The notes below the pieces were generated by a model that worked only from the letters and a program-made list of their open reading frames with translations, was not told the origin of the DNA and made no database searches. The translations under genes were made by a program, and so were the position numbers. From an uncultured Verrucomicrobiota bacterium (GTDB lineage: Bacteria; Verrucomicrobiota; Verrucomicrobiae; Verrucomicrobiales; DEV007), in contig CACJBM010000004.1 in the NCBI GenBank assembly GCA_902591645.1, positions 1 through 64,000 of the forward strand: DNA of 64,000 nucleotides, read 5' to 3'. Numbering within the stretch: the first letter of the stretch is position 1; each line of letters starts with the position of its first letter. This document shows positions 12,896 to 22,564 of this stretch, piece after piece.

Positions 12896-15817
12896 TTAGT
12901 GTCTTGTGATAGTTTCGTGTAAGTTCAAAATGGTTCTGGCAACAGTTGTCCAACTAGCCAATTCGGCAGGTGGAATATCCTTCGGAGGGACCTTGATGCC
13001 GACTGTATTTAGTTCGTTTGCCGCATTAGCATCGGTATTGTACCGAGTGAATTGTTTTGTTTGAAGTTCGCTAAGTATTTTTATTTCCTTTTCATTTCCT
13101 TGCCTCGAGAGGGCAGCGTTTAGCGCCCAGTTAATTCGTGATTTTGAATCTTTGCCTCCTTCTCTAATTATTCTTTCAGCGAATGACCGTGCAGATTCCA
13201 CATAAGTAATATCATTTAGCAGAACGAGTGCCTGTAGTGGGGTATTAGAACGTGGCCTTTCGGCGGTGCACTCTTCCCGATTAGGTGCGTCGAAGGCCAA
13301 TAGACTTGGATGAAGGAAACTCCTTTGCCAGTGCGTATAGAGGCCGCGTCGGTATTGGTTCTCATTGTTATCGTGGGCATATTTACGTGCCGGGAAGTTC
13401 ATGTGTCGCCAATAGCCTGCAGGTTGATATGGTTTTGCGCTTCGACCCCCGATTCTCTCAGTGAGTATTCCACCAACGAAGAGAGCATTATCGCGAACCA
13501 TTTCAGCATCGACTCTGAAACGTGATTGCCGAGCAAATAATAAGTTTAGAGGGTCATTTTCTCGCATTTGTGGAGAAACGAGTGAGGACTGAGAATACGC
13601 TTTTGAACTTATAATCAGTTTAATCATGTGCTGTATGTCCCAGCCACTATCAACAAATTCGACTGCTAGCCAGTCCAATAGTTTGGGGTGACTTGGCCAT
13701 TGTCCTTGAGATCCTAGGTCATCAACATTGTTTGAAATCCCTAACCCAAAGAAAATTTTCCACAGACGGTTCACGAACGCCCTTGAAGTGAGAGGATTAT
13801 TTGGTGAAACGATCCAATTAGCCAAATCTAGTCGGTTTGCGCGATTATCACCGGTTTCAATTTTCCCAAGGAACTCTGGTATTGCTGGTTGTACGATTTG
13901 ACCCGAGTCATCTAACCAATTTCCACGAGGAAGGACCCTCATGTCACGCGGTTTCATGGAAACGCTCACTAATGTTTTTGGCAGGTTCTTTTGCAGTTCA
14001 CTTTTTTCTTTTTGTAGGCTTGAAATTTGTGAGCGGGTCTGAGCTAGTGCTGGGGAAATGGTCAGATAATAATCCGCTATTTCTTTTTTCTGCGCATCAT
14101 TCCTCTCGTTAATGTCTACGCTTAGTGCTTTTGCAATGTTGGGTGGAAGATCATTTCCCTTTGCTTTAAAATAAAATCCTCCACCACCACCATGATTAAC
14201 AATTTTCATGAGGAACTGATTGTTTCCTTCTTTTAGCTCAAGGGTGATCTTTTCCTGATCAGGAGCAGCTCCTCGTCCAGGATTGTTTTTGAGTAGTTCC
14301 TTGCCGTTTAGCCATACCTTGATCCCGTCATCTGATCCCAGAGACAGGGGCAGTTGAGTTGCTTGAGGGGCCTTAATGAGCCTGTAGAGGTACCAAGCTG
14401 AATTGGCGGCAGACCCTAGGTTGTGCACTTTCCCGTCAACAAGGTCCGGTCGGTCTTGCCATTTTTTTCCAGCAATGACCGCTTTAGGATCAATACCTTT
14501 TTCAGGACCAAACTCCTTATTAAAGGCATTAGTGGGATTTCCTCCAGCTATAGGTCCTATCATGTGCCACTTTGCCAGTAGAGGCTTGGTCGATGAGCCA
14601 ACGGATTTTTCCCATTCGGCCTGTGCGGCAGTGATTTCGGGGGACGATACGGTCGTAAGCTTGGTCAGCTCTGCTATGCTGTTATCTAGGTCCTCAATTC
14701 TTTTCTTGTACTGGCCCGTTGCTACGGCCATTCCTGCTTCCCTCTTGCCTACGGCCGTCTCTTTGATGTCTGCGAAGAATGCAGCCATTGAGTAGAAGTC
14801 CTTCGTTGTATAGGGATCGTATTTGTGATCATGGCACTGAGCACAACCGAGCGTGCCTCCTAGCCAAGCTCCAGATATGTTTCTTACCCTGTCCGCAGCA
14901 TAGATAGCGACGTATTCTTTGGGTTGCGCTCCTCCCTCTTCGGTGGTCTGCAGTAAGCGATTGTAACCCGAAGCGACTTTTTGCTCATCAGTTGAGTTAG
15001 GTAAGAGGTCCCCGGCTATTTGATCCTTGGTGAACTGGTCGAATCTTTGGTTGGCATTGAAAGCGTTGATGACCCATTCACGATAAAGGTAAACATTCAT
15101 GTTTGTGTCCGAATGGTATCCTATAGAGTCGGCGTACCTTACTAGGTCCAGCCAGAAAATGGCCATTCTTTCCCCGTACCTTGGTGATGCCATTAATCTT
15201 TTAGCGGCACTCTGCATGGCTGTTAGTGGATTCTTGTTGTATTCGGCTTGAAAAGTTTTTACCTCTTCAGGAGTTGGGGCAATACCGGTCAGATCGAGAG
15301 AAATTCTACGGATCAATGTGTGAGCCGCTGCAGGATCAGAGAGCTTTAGATCCTGAGATTTGAGTCTAGTTTCAATAAAATGGTCGATAGGATTAATTGT
15401 AGGTTCGGCGGATTTTGTCGGTTTGTTAAATGACCAATGCCCTTCATATTCGGCACCTTGTTTGATCCACTCCTTGACCAGAATAATTTGCTCAGGGCTC
15501 AGTTTCTTCCCTGATTTTTTCGGAGGCATCAGTTCATCCTCATCATCTGAAATAATCCTCGCGATTAGTTCACTGTTGTCCGGGTCATTCGGAATAATTG
15601 CAACGACACCGTCCCGGTCCTCAAATCCTCCTCCTCCTTTGATATCAAGGCGTAGTTTTGCCTTACGCTCATGTTCGTCGGGTCCGTGACAAGCGAAACA
15701 GTTATCAGAGAGTAATGGGCGGATGTCTCTGTTGAATAGTATCTTATCTTTGGCAAAAAGTGCATTGTTGCCTAAAATAGTTGTAATAAGGATGAAGAGT
15801 GCGGTTAATCTTTTCAT
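12896..15817 (-). CDS. Planctomycete-type cytochrome protein, PSCyt1-DUF1549-DUF1553
   Basis: About 973 aa from ATG 15817, where a signal peptide begins (MKRLTALFILITTILGNNA); a longer open frame reaches 15958 but its extra 47 residues are not signal-like. Domains in order: PSCyt1 heme site CFACHGPDEHERKAK (C40, C43, H44), DUF1549 with RISLDLTGIAPTPEEV and a second CxxCH (GCAQCHDHKYDP), an inserted sugar-binding-like beta domain (SLGSDDGIKVWLNGKEL), and DUF1553 (RAFVNRLWKIFFGLGI; ECTAERPRSNTPLQAL). It is a secreted, probably heme-bearing protein. Such pairs with DUF1501 sit beside sulfatase genes throughout PVC genomes; the reaction is unknown. It is transcribed divergently from the sulfatase gene at 15951. 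Confidence 0.92.
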   Translation of the reverse strand: MKRLTALFILITTILGNNALFAKDKILFNRDIRPLLSDNCFACHGPDEHERKAKLRLDIKGGGGFEDRDGVVAIIPNDPDNSELIARIISDDEDELMPPKKSGKKLSPEQIILVKEWIKQGAEYEGHWSFNKPTKSAEPTINPIDHFIETRLKSQDLKLSDPAAAHTLIRRISLDLTGIAPTPEEVKTFQAEYNKNPLTAMQSAAKRLMASPRYGERMAIFWLDLVRYADSIGYHSDTNMNVYLYREWVINAFNANQRFDQFTKDQIAGDLLPNSTDEQKVASGYNRLLQTTEEGGAQPKEYVAIYAADRVRNISGAWLGGTLGCAQCHDHKYDPYTTKDFYSMAAFFADIKETAVGKREAGMAVATGQYKKRIEDLDNSIAELTKLTTVSSPEITAAQAEWEKSVGSSTKPLLAKWHMIGPIAGGNPTNAFNKEFGPEKGIDPKAVIAGKKWQDRPDLVDGKVHNLGSAANSAWYLYRLIKAPQATQLPLSLGSDDGIKVWLNGKELLKNNPGRGAAPDQEKITLELKEGNNQFLMKIVNHGGGGGFYFKAKGNDLPPNIAKALSVDINERNDAQKKEIADYYLTISPALAQTRSQISSLQKEKSELQKNLPKTLVSVSMKPRDMRVLPRGNWLDDSGQIVQPAIPEFLGKIETGDNRANRLDLANWIVSPNNPLTSRAFVNRLWKIFFGLGISNNVDDLGSQGQWPSHPKLLDWLAVEFVDSGWDIQHMIKLIISSKAYSQSSLVSPQMRENDPLNLLFARQSRFRVDAEMVRDNALFVGGILTERIGGRSAKPYQPAGYWRHMNFPARKYAHDNNENQYRRGLYTHWQRSFLHPSLLAFDAPNREECTAERPRSNTPLQALVLLNDITYVESARSFAERIIREGGKDSKSRINWALNAALSRQGNEKEIKILSELQTKQFTRYNTDANAANELNTVGIKVPPKDIPPAELASWTTVARTILNLHETITRH

Positions 15818-15950
15818 TGATTCATTTACCAATATTTTGAATGGAAATGAGGGAATTTGAATCAAATTCAAATATCCCGAAATGTCTTGTATAATAAACT
15901 GCTTGGACCCAATGATCCTAACAAAAAATTCAACAATTCTATATAATATA

Positions 15951-17333
15951 ATGCTCAAGAAAATGCAGAAATTGCTGCCATTAATCCTCTTCTTTTGGCT
16001 CTTTTCTCCTTCATTAAAAGCTGAATTACCTAATTTTATTATTATTTTTACCGATGATCAGGGCTATGAGGACATCGGTTGCTTTGGATCGCCGAAGATA
16101 AAGACCCCTCATCTCGATAAGATGGCTACTGAGGGCCGTAAATTTACTAGCTTTTACTCAGCCAATTCTGTCTGTTCCCCATCGAGAGCCGCTTTGATGA
16201 CCGGATCTTACCCTACCCGGGTCAGTGTTCCTGGGGTTCTATTCCCGCGACATGAGATTGGGCTCAATCCTGATGAGGTCACGATTGCTGAGGTTCTTAA
16301 AGGCAAAGGATATGCTACAGCATGTATCGGGAAATGGCACATTGGCCATAAGCCAAAATTTCTTCCGACTAGGCAGGGATTTGATTCTTATTTTGGTATT
16401 CCCTATAGCAACGATATGACGATAGATCCTGAAGCTTTGCTCGCGGATAATATTAATTTACGTAATGGTTTCACTGCGGACAGGATCAAAAAAGAAAAGC
16501 CGAAGAAAAATCTGGTCCCGCTCATGAGGAATGAGGAAGTGATCGAGTACCCTTGTGACCAGACGACTCTGGCTAAACGGTACACTGAGGAAGCTGTTAA
16601 ATTTATTTCTGAGAATAAGGATTCTCCGTTCTTCCTTTATTTGCCACACACAATGCCTCATATACCGCTCTTTGCTTCCGAGCAGTTCAAGGGCAAGAGC
16701 AAGCGTGGACTCTATGGTGACACGATCGAGGAAATTGATTGGTCAGTTGGTCAGATCCTCAAATCAATTAAGGAAAAAGGAATCGATCAAAAGACTCTGG
16801 TCATTTATACATCAGACAATGGGCCGTGGAAATTGGATCGTGGGCGTGGTGGCAGTGCTTATCCTTTGAGAGGATATAAGTTCCAGACTTATGAAGGGGG
16901 TATGCGTGTGCCCTGCATAATGCGTTGGCCTGGTAAGGTCCCCGAAGGGACTAGTTGTGATGAGGTGGCCGCGTCCATTGATTTGATGCCTACCATTGCA
17001 AACCTAGCAGGTGCTAAGCTTCTGAAGGATAGGAAAATCGACGGGAAGGATATATGGCCTCTAATGTCCGGCACTGAAGGGGCAGTTTCTCCTCATGATA
17101 TGTATTATTATTACAAAGGGAACCGTCTCGAATCTGCGCGTCAAGGAAAGTGGAAGATTCGTAGGTCAGGAAAGAAATCACAGTCAGTTGAGCTTTATGA
17201 TTTAGATTCTGATATTTCGGAAACGAAGAATCTTGCCAAAGAAAATGAGGCCCTTGTGAAGGACATGATCAAGAAGATGAATCTCTTTGATGAGGACCTG
17301 AAGAAGTCTCAGAGGCCAGTAGGGAAGCTCTAA
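15951..17333 (+). CDS. Secreted sulfatase (S1 family)
   Basis: About 460 aa from ATG 15951 (ATG 15963 also possible; the frame is open from 15882). Signal peptide KLLPLILFFWLFSPSLKA. Metal-site IIFTDDQGYEDIGCFG, then the formylglycine motif CSPSRAALMTG (Cys about 75), which a maturase oxidises before sulfate-ester hydrolysis, followed by IGKWHIGH and YTSDNGPW. Length and motifs match arylsulfatase A-like polysaccharide sulfatases. The substrate is not readable; subfamily classification (SulfAtlas) would be needed. Its 3' end overlaps the convergent Nudix gene by 4 bp. Confidence 0.93.
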   Translation: MLKKMQKLLPLILFFWLFSPSLKAELPNFIIIFTDDQGYEDIGCFGSPKIKTPHLDKMATEGRKFTSFYSANSVCSPSRAALMTGSYPTRVSVPGVLFPRHEIGLNPDEVTIAEVLKGKGYATACIGKWHIGHKPKFLPTRQGFDSYFGIPYSNDMTIDPEALLADNINLRNGFTADRIKKEKPKKNLVPLMRNEEVIEYPCDQTTLAKRYTEEAVKFISENKDSPFFLYLPHTMPHIPLFASEQFKGKSKRGLYGDTIEEIDWSVGQILKSIKEKGIDQKTLVIYTSDNGPWKLDRGRGGSAYPLRGYKFQTYEGGMRVPCIMRWPGKVPEGTSCDEVAASIDLMPTIANLAGAKLLKDRKIDGKDIWPLMSGTEGAVSPHDMYYYYKGNRLESARQGKWKIRRSGKKSQSVELYDLDSDISETKNLAKENEALVKDMIKKMNLFDEDLKKSQRPVGKL

Positions 17334-17878
17334 GTACCCAGAAATTCTTTTGTCTTATTGACCATTCTTAGGATTGACTCCTCAGAAGTAAATTCCTCAA
17401 TCTTCTCCATCTCTACCCATGCAAGGTCGTGAGATTCCTCACTGACTTGATAGTTCTCGTTTTGAGTTGCTCTGAAAAGAAACCTTGCATCGTAATGAAG
17501 GTGTTCTGGTACGTTTCCACGTGCCGGAATTGCGTGAATGTCTAGGTCCATGATATCGCTAGAGACAAGTTCTAGCGTGCTGATGCCACTCTCTTCATAT
17601 GCTTCTCGGGCAGCGACTCTGTGCACGTCAGAGTCCCCGTCCGCGTGCCCGCCGAGCTGGAGCCAGCGATTCAGTTTTCGGTGATGAGTTAGTAGTGCTC
17701 TTTTTCCTGCACGGTCCAGGATCCATGCGGCACAGGTGATGTGACCCTCTTCCAAAGAACGTTCAAAGCACTGCGGATTATTGTTAATAAAAGCGGTGTA
17801 TGCGGAAATTGTCTGGTTCTCCTCAGGGAATTTTTCGGAATAACTCTTAACGAGTTCAAGTAGAGCGTCCCTATGCAT
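17330..17878 (-). CDS. Nudix hydrolase
   Basis: A 182-aa protein with a Nudix box GHADGDSDVHRVAAREAYEE followed by SGI; the metal-binding REAYEESG core is intact, while the first Glu of the consensus is Ser, as seen in some subgroups. The family cleaves nucleoside diphosphates linked to another group. The GGHADGD variant is common in a clade of uncharacterised Nudix proteins of about this size, with an N-terminal helical part (here HRDALLELVKSYSEKFPEEN). Substrate unknown. Cytoplasmic, with no signal. Next to it, 15 bp upstream of its start, ends the 106-aa gene on the same strand. Confidence 0.88.
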   Translation of the reverse strand: MHRDALLELVKSYSEKFPEENQTISAYTAFINNNPQCFERSLEEGHITCAAWILDRAGKRALLTHHRKLNRWLQLGGHADGDSDVHRVAAREAYEESGISTLELVSSDIMDLDIHAIPARGNVPEHLHYDARFLFRATQNENYQVSEESHDLAWVEMEKIEEFTSEESILRMVNKTKEFLGT

Positions 17879-17893
17879 TTTTAGGGATAGATC

Positions 17894-18214
17894 CTATTCC
17901 TTTGATGTCCAGCAAACGAACGTGTCGGCTTTTTGCGCTGACATTGATTCAACGAAGACGTCTGCATCAAATCCTTCCAGAGTGAAGAGTCTCTCACTGA
18001 GTTCGTCCGCATTCGTTGCGCCTTCAGGAATTACAATAGTCGAGTTTGGTCCGTGCAGGGCAATGAATGTTGCGGGGAGAGGGTTGTCCTCGGTAACTAC
18101 GATCTCAACCCTCATCAGATTCTTCCATGAAAGCGAATCCATCGTATCGTCAGGGCGGTGGCAGCGGACCTCATCGTCATTTACTTCTAGGATGTATTGC
18201 TCTTCTTCTGTCAT
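17894..18214 (-). CDS. Conserved hypothetical protein, 106 aa
   Basis: Soluble and acidic, beginning MTEEEQYILEVNDDEVRCHR. The pattern of a polar N-terminus, then SLSWKNLMRVEIVVTEDNPL, a hydrophobic strand, VIPEGATNADELSERLFTLE and the ending FDADVFVESMSAQ resembles a widespread uncharacterised bacterial family of about 110 residues with a probable PH-like beta-sandwich. I know no function for it. It lies 15 bp upstream of the Nudix gene and is probably co-transcribed. Confidence 0.7.
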   Translation of the reverse strand: MTEEEQYILEVNDDEVRCHRPDDTMDSLSWKNLMRVEIVVTEDNPLPATFIALHGPNSTIVIPEGATNADELSERLFTLEGFDADVFVESMSAQKADTFVCWTSKE

Positions 18215-18369
18215 GGGGATCGCAGTATCGTTCTGAGTGAAGCTCTAGGCAAGTCCGAGACGCATTTTTTGAGGGGTTCCTAGTGCTTTTTATCTATCTT
18301 TTTTAAGAATAATAATTTCTTGTGAGGAATTCTATAGAGACTTATCATTCTATTCATCCTAGTAAACTT

Positions 18370-19785
18370 ATGAACGCATCAAAAATAATTGCTATTTGTT
18401 CCCTATTTGTTGGACTCATTGTTATCTTTTTTCAATTTTCTCAGAATTCCAAACTCAAGAAAGATCTCAAAACGCTTCGGGTTGAATTCAAAGCTTCTGG
18501 GGCCAACGGAATGGGTTTATCCTCAGATTTTAAAGCCGGGCCATCTGGTAAAGGAGGTTCCACGCGTAAGGGTTCTGATACGACAGGAACAGGAAAAAAG
18601 GTTCCTGTCGCGATCAGCTCAGTGAAGGAAATTTTAGCAGACCCTGACCCGCTGAATCGGGTCCAGAGACTCATGTCTTATGTGAATGGACTCAGTCCAA
18701 AGGAGATGCCGGAAGCATTGGTTGCTCTTCAAGAAAGTGCCCCGCAGTGGGATCCACACATGAAGATGGCAGTGGGGCTTTTATTAACCCGCTGGGCAAC
18801 GGCTGATTCGGATGCGGCATTTGCCCATGTTGAGAAGATGAAGAACAAGGATCAGGCGAGGGATGCCACTTTTTCCATTTTGCGTGCCCTTGCTTCGCAG
18901 GATCCACAGAGGGCACTTGAATGGATGTCTGGTCGGGGAAAAGATATGTCAAAGAATGACTGGATGGGACACGCTCTTGCCGGAACTATTGCCTCGGAGT
19001 GGGTCCGACAGGATCCGGATGCTGCACTTGCTTGGGCTAACTCCTTGCCAAAAAATCAGCGTCAAGGAGCTCTCGGAGGAGCCTTGGAGACTATTGCTGC
19101 TTCCGATCCTGTTGAAGCTGCTAAAAGACTCCTTGACCTTGATTCGGGAGAGGCACGCGAAAAGGCAGCAGGAAATATTGCTAATCTATGGGCGAAAAGA
19201 GCTCCCCAAGAGGCTATGGAATGGGCCATGACTCTTGAAGGTGATGATAGGGAATCAGCGATGAGTAGGGCCCTAGGAGGTTGGGCTTCAGTGGAGCCGG
19301 AAGAAGCGGCATCGTTCATTAATGAAATTCCGGCAGAGGAGAGAACCGATAGCCAAGTACGTGAAGTGGGTCGTCGGTGGGCGAGTCAGGAACCTTCCAA
19401 AGCAGCTCAGTGGCTCACCGATCAGCCGGAAAGTCGTGGGAGAACAGACGCGGTCGGGTATGCAATGTGGCACTGGACAAATGAGGATCCTGGAGGTGCT
19501 GCGGACTGGATCCTAGAGCAGCCACGAGGTGATTTTCGTGACAATGGAATTGCATCAATTGCCAAGGCCACCTTCGAAGAGGATCCGTCCTCGGCCGTTA
19601 CATGGGCAGCGACCATTGATAATGACAAACAAAGAGAGGGATCCATTGAGAGGGGAGTCCGTGAATGGGCAAAGCAGGAGCCTGAACAGGCTAGGAATTG
19701 GGTCCAGAAAAATAGCAATGCACTTAGTCCTGAGCAGTCAGAAAGATTACTTAATCTTGAGAATCGGGCTGACAGGGGGAAATAA
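18370..19785 (+). CDS. Membrane-anchored helical repeat protein (DP-x-x-A-x-x-WA repeats)
   Basis: About 471 aa from ATG 18370; an upstream GTG at 18322 would add 16 residues. One N-terminal transmembrane helix (IIAICSLFVGLIVIFFQF) is followed by a Ser/Gly-rich linker and then at least nine imperfect helical repeats of about 33-38 residues built around DP-x-x-A-x-x-WA, for example QDPDAALAWANSLP, RAPQEAMEWAMTLEG, EDPGGAADWILEQP and EDPSSAVTWAAT. Proteins of this design are common in Verrucomicrobiota and have no assigned function; they probably form a periplasmic superhelical scaffold. It lies divergently from the 106-aa gene. Confidence 0.85.
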   Translation: MNASKIIAICSLFVGLIVIFFQFSQNSKLKKDLKTLRVEFKASGANGMGLSSDFKAGPSGKGGSTRKGSDTTGTGKKVPVAISSVKEILADPDPLNRVQRLMSYVNGLSPKEMPEALVALQESAPQWDPHMKMAVGLLLTRWATADSDAAFAHVEKMKNKDQARDATFSILRALASQDPQRALEWMSGRGKDMSKNDWMGHALAGTIASEWVRQDPDAALAWANSLPKNQRQGALGGALETIAASDPVEAAKRLLDLDSGEAREKAAGNIANLWAKRAPQEAMEWAMTLEGDDRESAMSRALGGWASVEPEEAASFINEIPAEERTDSQVREVGRRWASQEPSKAAQWLTDQPESRGRTDAVGYAMWHWTNEDPGGAADWILEQPRGDFRDNGIASIAKATFEEDPSSAVTWAATIDNDKQREGSIERGVREWAKQEPEQARNWVQKNSNALSPEQSERLLNLENRADRGK

Positions 19786-19835
19786 TTCTTTTAATTATTG
19801 TTGATCTAATTCACTAGAGAATTCGTTCTTACAGA

Positions 19836-20891
19836 GTGCAGAACAGAGATAATCGGCGTTTGGCTATCATCGGTGCAGGCGTTTCAGGTCTTTCCGCGGC
19901 GTGGCACTTAAAGGATTCTGACTGGGAAGTGGTTGCTTTTGAAAAGAGCCGTGGACTTTCAGGCAGAGCAGCTACACGTACGATGAATGATGTTCGGGTT
20001 GATCATGGGGCCAGCTATTTTAAGATCGATTCGCCAATTTTGGAGGACCTAATTTTGAAGGAACTTCCGACCGATGGCCTCTTCCAAATTCATGGTGATG
20101 TATTTCTCTTTGATCAGCAAAGTAAAATCATACCCGGTGATCCTGATCTCAATAAGGAAACCAAATGGAATTATAGAAACGGGATTAGCGATCTGGGAAA
20201 GCGACTGGCCGCATGTTCCGGATCTAAGATCATAAGAGAAGCCCGGGTGGCTAGCCTTGAGGAGTGTTCAGGAAGTTGGGATTTGATTAATAATGATGGC
20301 CTCTCTTTAGGGGTCTTTGATGCGGTTCTTTTTACTCCGCCAGCTCCGCAGATTCTCGATTTAATTTCTGATTCAGATGTTCAGGAATTCTCTCTCAATG
20401 AATTGAATGAGTTTCTTGCCGAAAGTAAATTTAATTCCCAGTTTTCGATCGTTATGGGTTTTGAAAATCGAATTGAACGTCCGAAGGATTGTTGTGCCAT
20501 GCTAAATGAGGATCGTAAGCATGCCGTTTCATGGTTAGGTTTTGAGGATTCCAAGTCCGGGAGGGTCGGGTCCGAAGCTAGTGTTATTGTGGCTCAGATG
20601 TCACCAGAGTGGACCACTTCACATTATGATTCGTGTAATGATGTGCTTTTTAAGGAATCGATCCTCGAAGTGTCCAAGATAATTAATTTTCCTGATGCTG
20701 GTCCAGCCTGGATCGATAAACAGCGGTGGAGATATGCTCATCCCAAGGTCGCTTTGGACATTGAGGAAGTTGAGAATTGCGCGCCTGAAGGTTGGTTCTT
20801 CTCAGGAGACTCATTCGTGGGTCGTGGCAGGGTCAGTGAATCTATGATGACAGGGATCGAGGCCGCTGAACGTATTCTGAGTACTTGGTAA
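19836..20891 (+). CDS. FAD-dependent oxidoreductase, renalase/amine-oxidase-like
   Basis: A 351-aa protein with the FAD-binding GxGxxG motif IIGAGVSGLSAAWHL (about 10-24), EKSRGLSGRAATR, and DHGASYFK, which matches the NAD/FAD-dependent oxidoreductase group containing renalase. It ends with a typical FAD-site GDSFVGRGRVSESMMTGIEA. No signal peptide, so cytoplasmic. GTG start. Likely a flavin oxidase of unknown substrate. It converges on the phosphoesterase gene with only 5 bp between stops. Confidence 0.86.
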   Translation: MQNRDNRRLAIIGAGVSGLSAAWHLKDSDWEVVAFEKSRGLSGRAATRTMNDVRVDHGASYFKIDSPILEDLILKELPTDGLFQIHGDVFLFDQQSKIIPGDPDLNKETKWNYRNGISDLGKRLAACSGSKIIREARVASLEECSGSWDLINNDGLSLGVFDAVLFTPPAPQILDLISDSDVQEFSLNELNEFLAESKFNSQFSIVMGFENRIERPKDCCAMLNEDRKHAVSWLGFEDSKSGRVGSEASVIVAQMSPEWTTSHYDSCNDVLFKESILEVSKIINFPDAGPAWIDKQRWRYAHPKVALDIEEVENCAPEGWFFSGDSFVGRGRVSESMMTGIEAAERILSTW

Positions 20892-20896
20892 GGAGT

Positions 20897-22426
20897 TTAT
20901 TTCTCCACTCTCATTACCCTCTTTCCTTTGTGAGGCCGACCATAATGATCAGTCGCTTCTATTTCGATCAGATGTGAACCTGTCTCAAGTCCTGAAGGTA
21001 TTTGAACTTTCCATAAGTGATCTGATGGGCTGGGTGGATTGAGTTGAGTCTTTCCATCCTTGCTGTTCATGGCTTCACGCTCACGTAACTCGACATAGTA
21101 GGGATCATTTTCGACCGTCTTCTTAAGGGGGATCCAATCAGCTCCTTCGCCTATCCGCATCTTTACTTCGGATTTTGCTGATCCATTAAATACATTCACA
21201 TAGATGAATTGCTTCTTTTCATTCTTAGGATCAATCTGGTCTGGGGCATGAATACTTAGTTGGTAAGATGCCGGTTGTCTCGCTGCCTTGAAGTCCAGTG
21301 TGTGTTTTGTTCCATCAAAAGTGATGATCGAGTATCCGTTCGGTGCACCGTCTCGCATTGTGGCGTGGGGAATTGCAACCTCATCCTTATTTCCTTTCCA
21401 CCACGTCCCTGACACGCAAACATTAATAATGTGATGATGTGGCTCCTTACCTTTCCACCCGTCCTTTTCGTCAATGAGCTTGTGAGCGTGCCAGTGAGTG
21501 TGCCCGGAAATTGACATCGTGTACCGTCGTTTTTCGATGAGTCTGTATAGTTTTTGTCGGTTCCCTACATTTATCAGAGGTATATGCATCATCAGGACGA
21601 TGAGTTTTTCTTCAGGGACAAGGGCAAGGTCGTTTTTCACAAAGGTGAGTTGATCCTCATCCAGACCCCCTCTGTAGTTCTTGCCGGACCATTCGACGTC
21701 ATCAAGCACGATGAAGTGGACCGGTCCATGGTCGAAGCTGTAATAGTTTGGGCCAAAGAAACGGTGAAAAGTCTCATCGGAACCAGCATCATTCTGAGAA
21801 TCAAAATTGATATCGTGATTACCTACCACGTTGTACCAGGGAATGCCAATCAAGGCCAAATTCGCATTTGATGGTGGAAAAAGATCTAGGTTATTGTTCA
21901 TGATGTCGCCTAGAGTGACTCCAAACTTTGCATCAGTTCCTACCAGTTCCGCAATTATGTCATGAGCAATGTAATTGATTTGTTTGATTGTACTTGGTTG
22001 TGGATCTCCAAAAAATATGGCTTTGAATGTGTCAGGTTCTTTCTTTGGGCTTAGGGCGAAATCGATCGATTTAGGCAAAGGGCCCGTCGGGTCTAATCCT
22101 TTGTATTTTAGTTTTTCCGGTGACCCCTTGGGCTTATGAATGTAATAGAATTGAGGTAAATTATGCTTATTGAGGGGGGTGCTCCAGTCACGGGGTTTGA
22201 TTACAAAAAAGATGGTGTCCTCATCGTGAGGTAATTCCCAGGCCCCTTGATCATTCGTTTTAGTTACTTCCTTTCCATTGGAGACTCCAATGTTCTTGAT
22301 GCCAGGTTCACCCTTGTCCCTTTTACCGTTTTGATTTTTATCATGGAATACGGTCCCGCGAGCTGCCATTGCTCCAGAAACAGACATTACCGATATGAAA
22401 GCGGTTAGGAGGATAGATAGGTACAT
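20897..22426 (-). CDS. Secreted calcineurin-like metallophosphoesterase with N- and C-terminal beta domains
   Basis: A 509-aa protein with signal peptide MYLSILLTAFISVMSVSGAMA. The N-terminal domain (GTVFHDKNQNGKRDKGEPGI) is a carboxypeptidase-regulatory/SdrD-like beta sandwich with Ca-binding-like Asp/Asn repeats. The phosphoesterase core shows FGDPQP, LGDIMNN, GNHDINFD and GHTHWHAH, all metal ligands. The C-terminal domain (about 380-509) is a beta sandwich. This three-part layout matches the MetallophosN-Metallophos-MetallophosC architecture. It should hydrolyse phosphoesters in the periplasm or outside the cell; substrate unknown. Confidence 0.9.
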   Translation of the reverse strand: MYLSILLTAFISVMSVSGAMAARGTVFHDKNQNGKRDKGEPGIKNIGVSNGKEVTKTNDQGAWELPHDEDTIFFVIKPRDWSTPLNKHNLPQFYYIHKPKGSPEKLKYKGLDPTGPLPKSIDFALSPKKEPDTFKAIFFGDPQPSTIKQINYIAHDIIAELVGTDAKFGVTLGDIMNNNLDLFPPSNANLALIGIPWYNVVGNHDINFDSQNDAGSDETFHRFFGPNYYSFDHGPVHFIVLDDVEWSGKNYRGGLDEDQLTFVKNDLALVPEEKLIVLMMHIPLINVGNRQKLYRLIEKRRYTMSISGHTHWHAHKLIDEKDGWKGKEPHHHIINVCVSGTWWKGNKDEVAIPHATMRDGAPNGYSIITFDGTKHTLDFKAARQPASYQLSIHAPDQIDPKNEKKQFIYVNVFNGSAKSEVKMRIGEGADWIPLKKTVENDPYYVELREREAMNSKDGKTQLNPPSPSDHLWKVQIPSGLETGSHLIEIEATDHYGRPHKGKRVMRVEK

Positions 22427-22564
22427 TTGTTATATTTTGTTTCGAGTGAAAGTTCTAAAATTTACAGGATTATCACATTATAATGATGGAGTCTCTCTAA
22501 AATGAAAGCAGTAATTCCATTGTAAGCTTGTTCTAGAACCTAGATTACTATAGAGAATTAGTTG

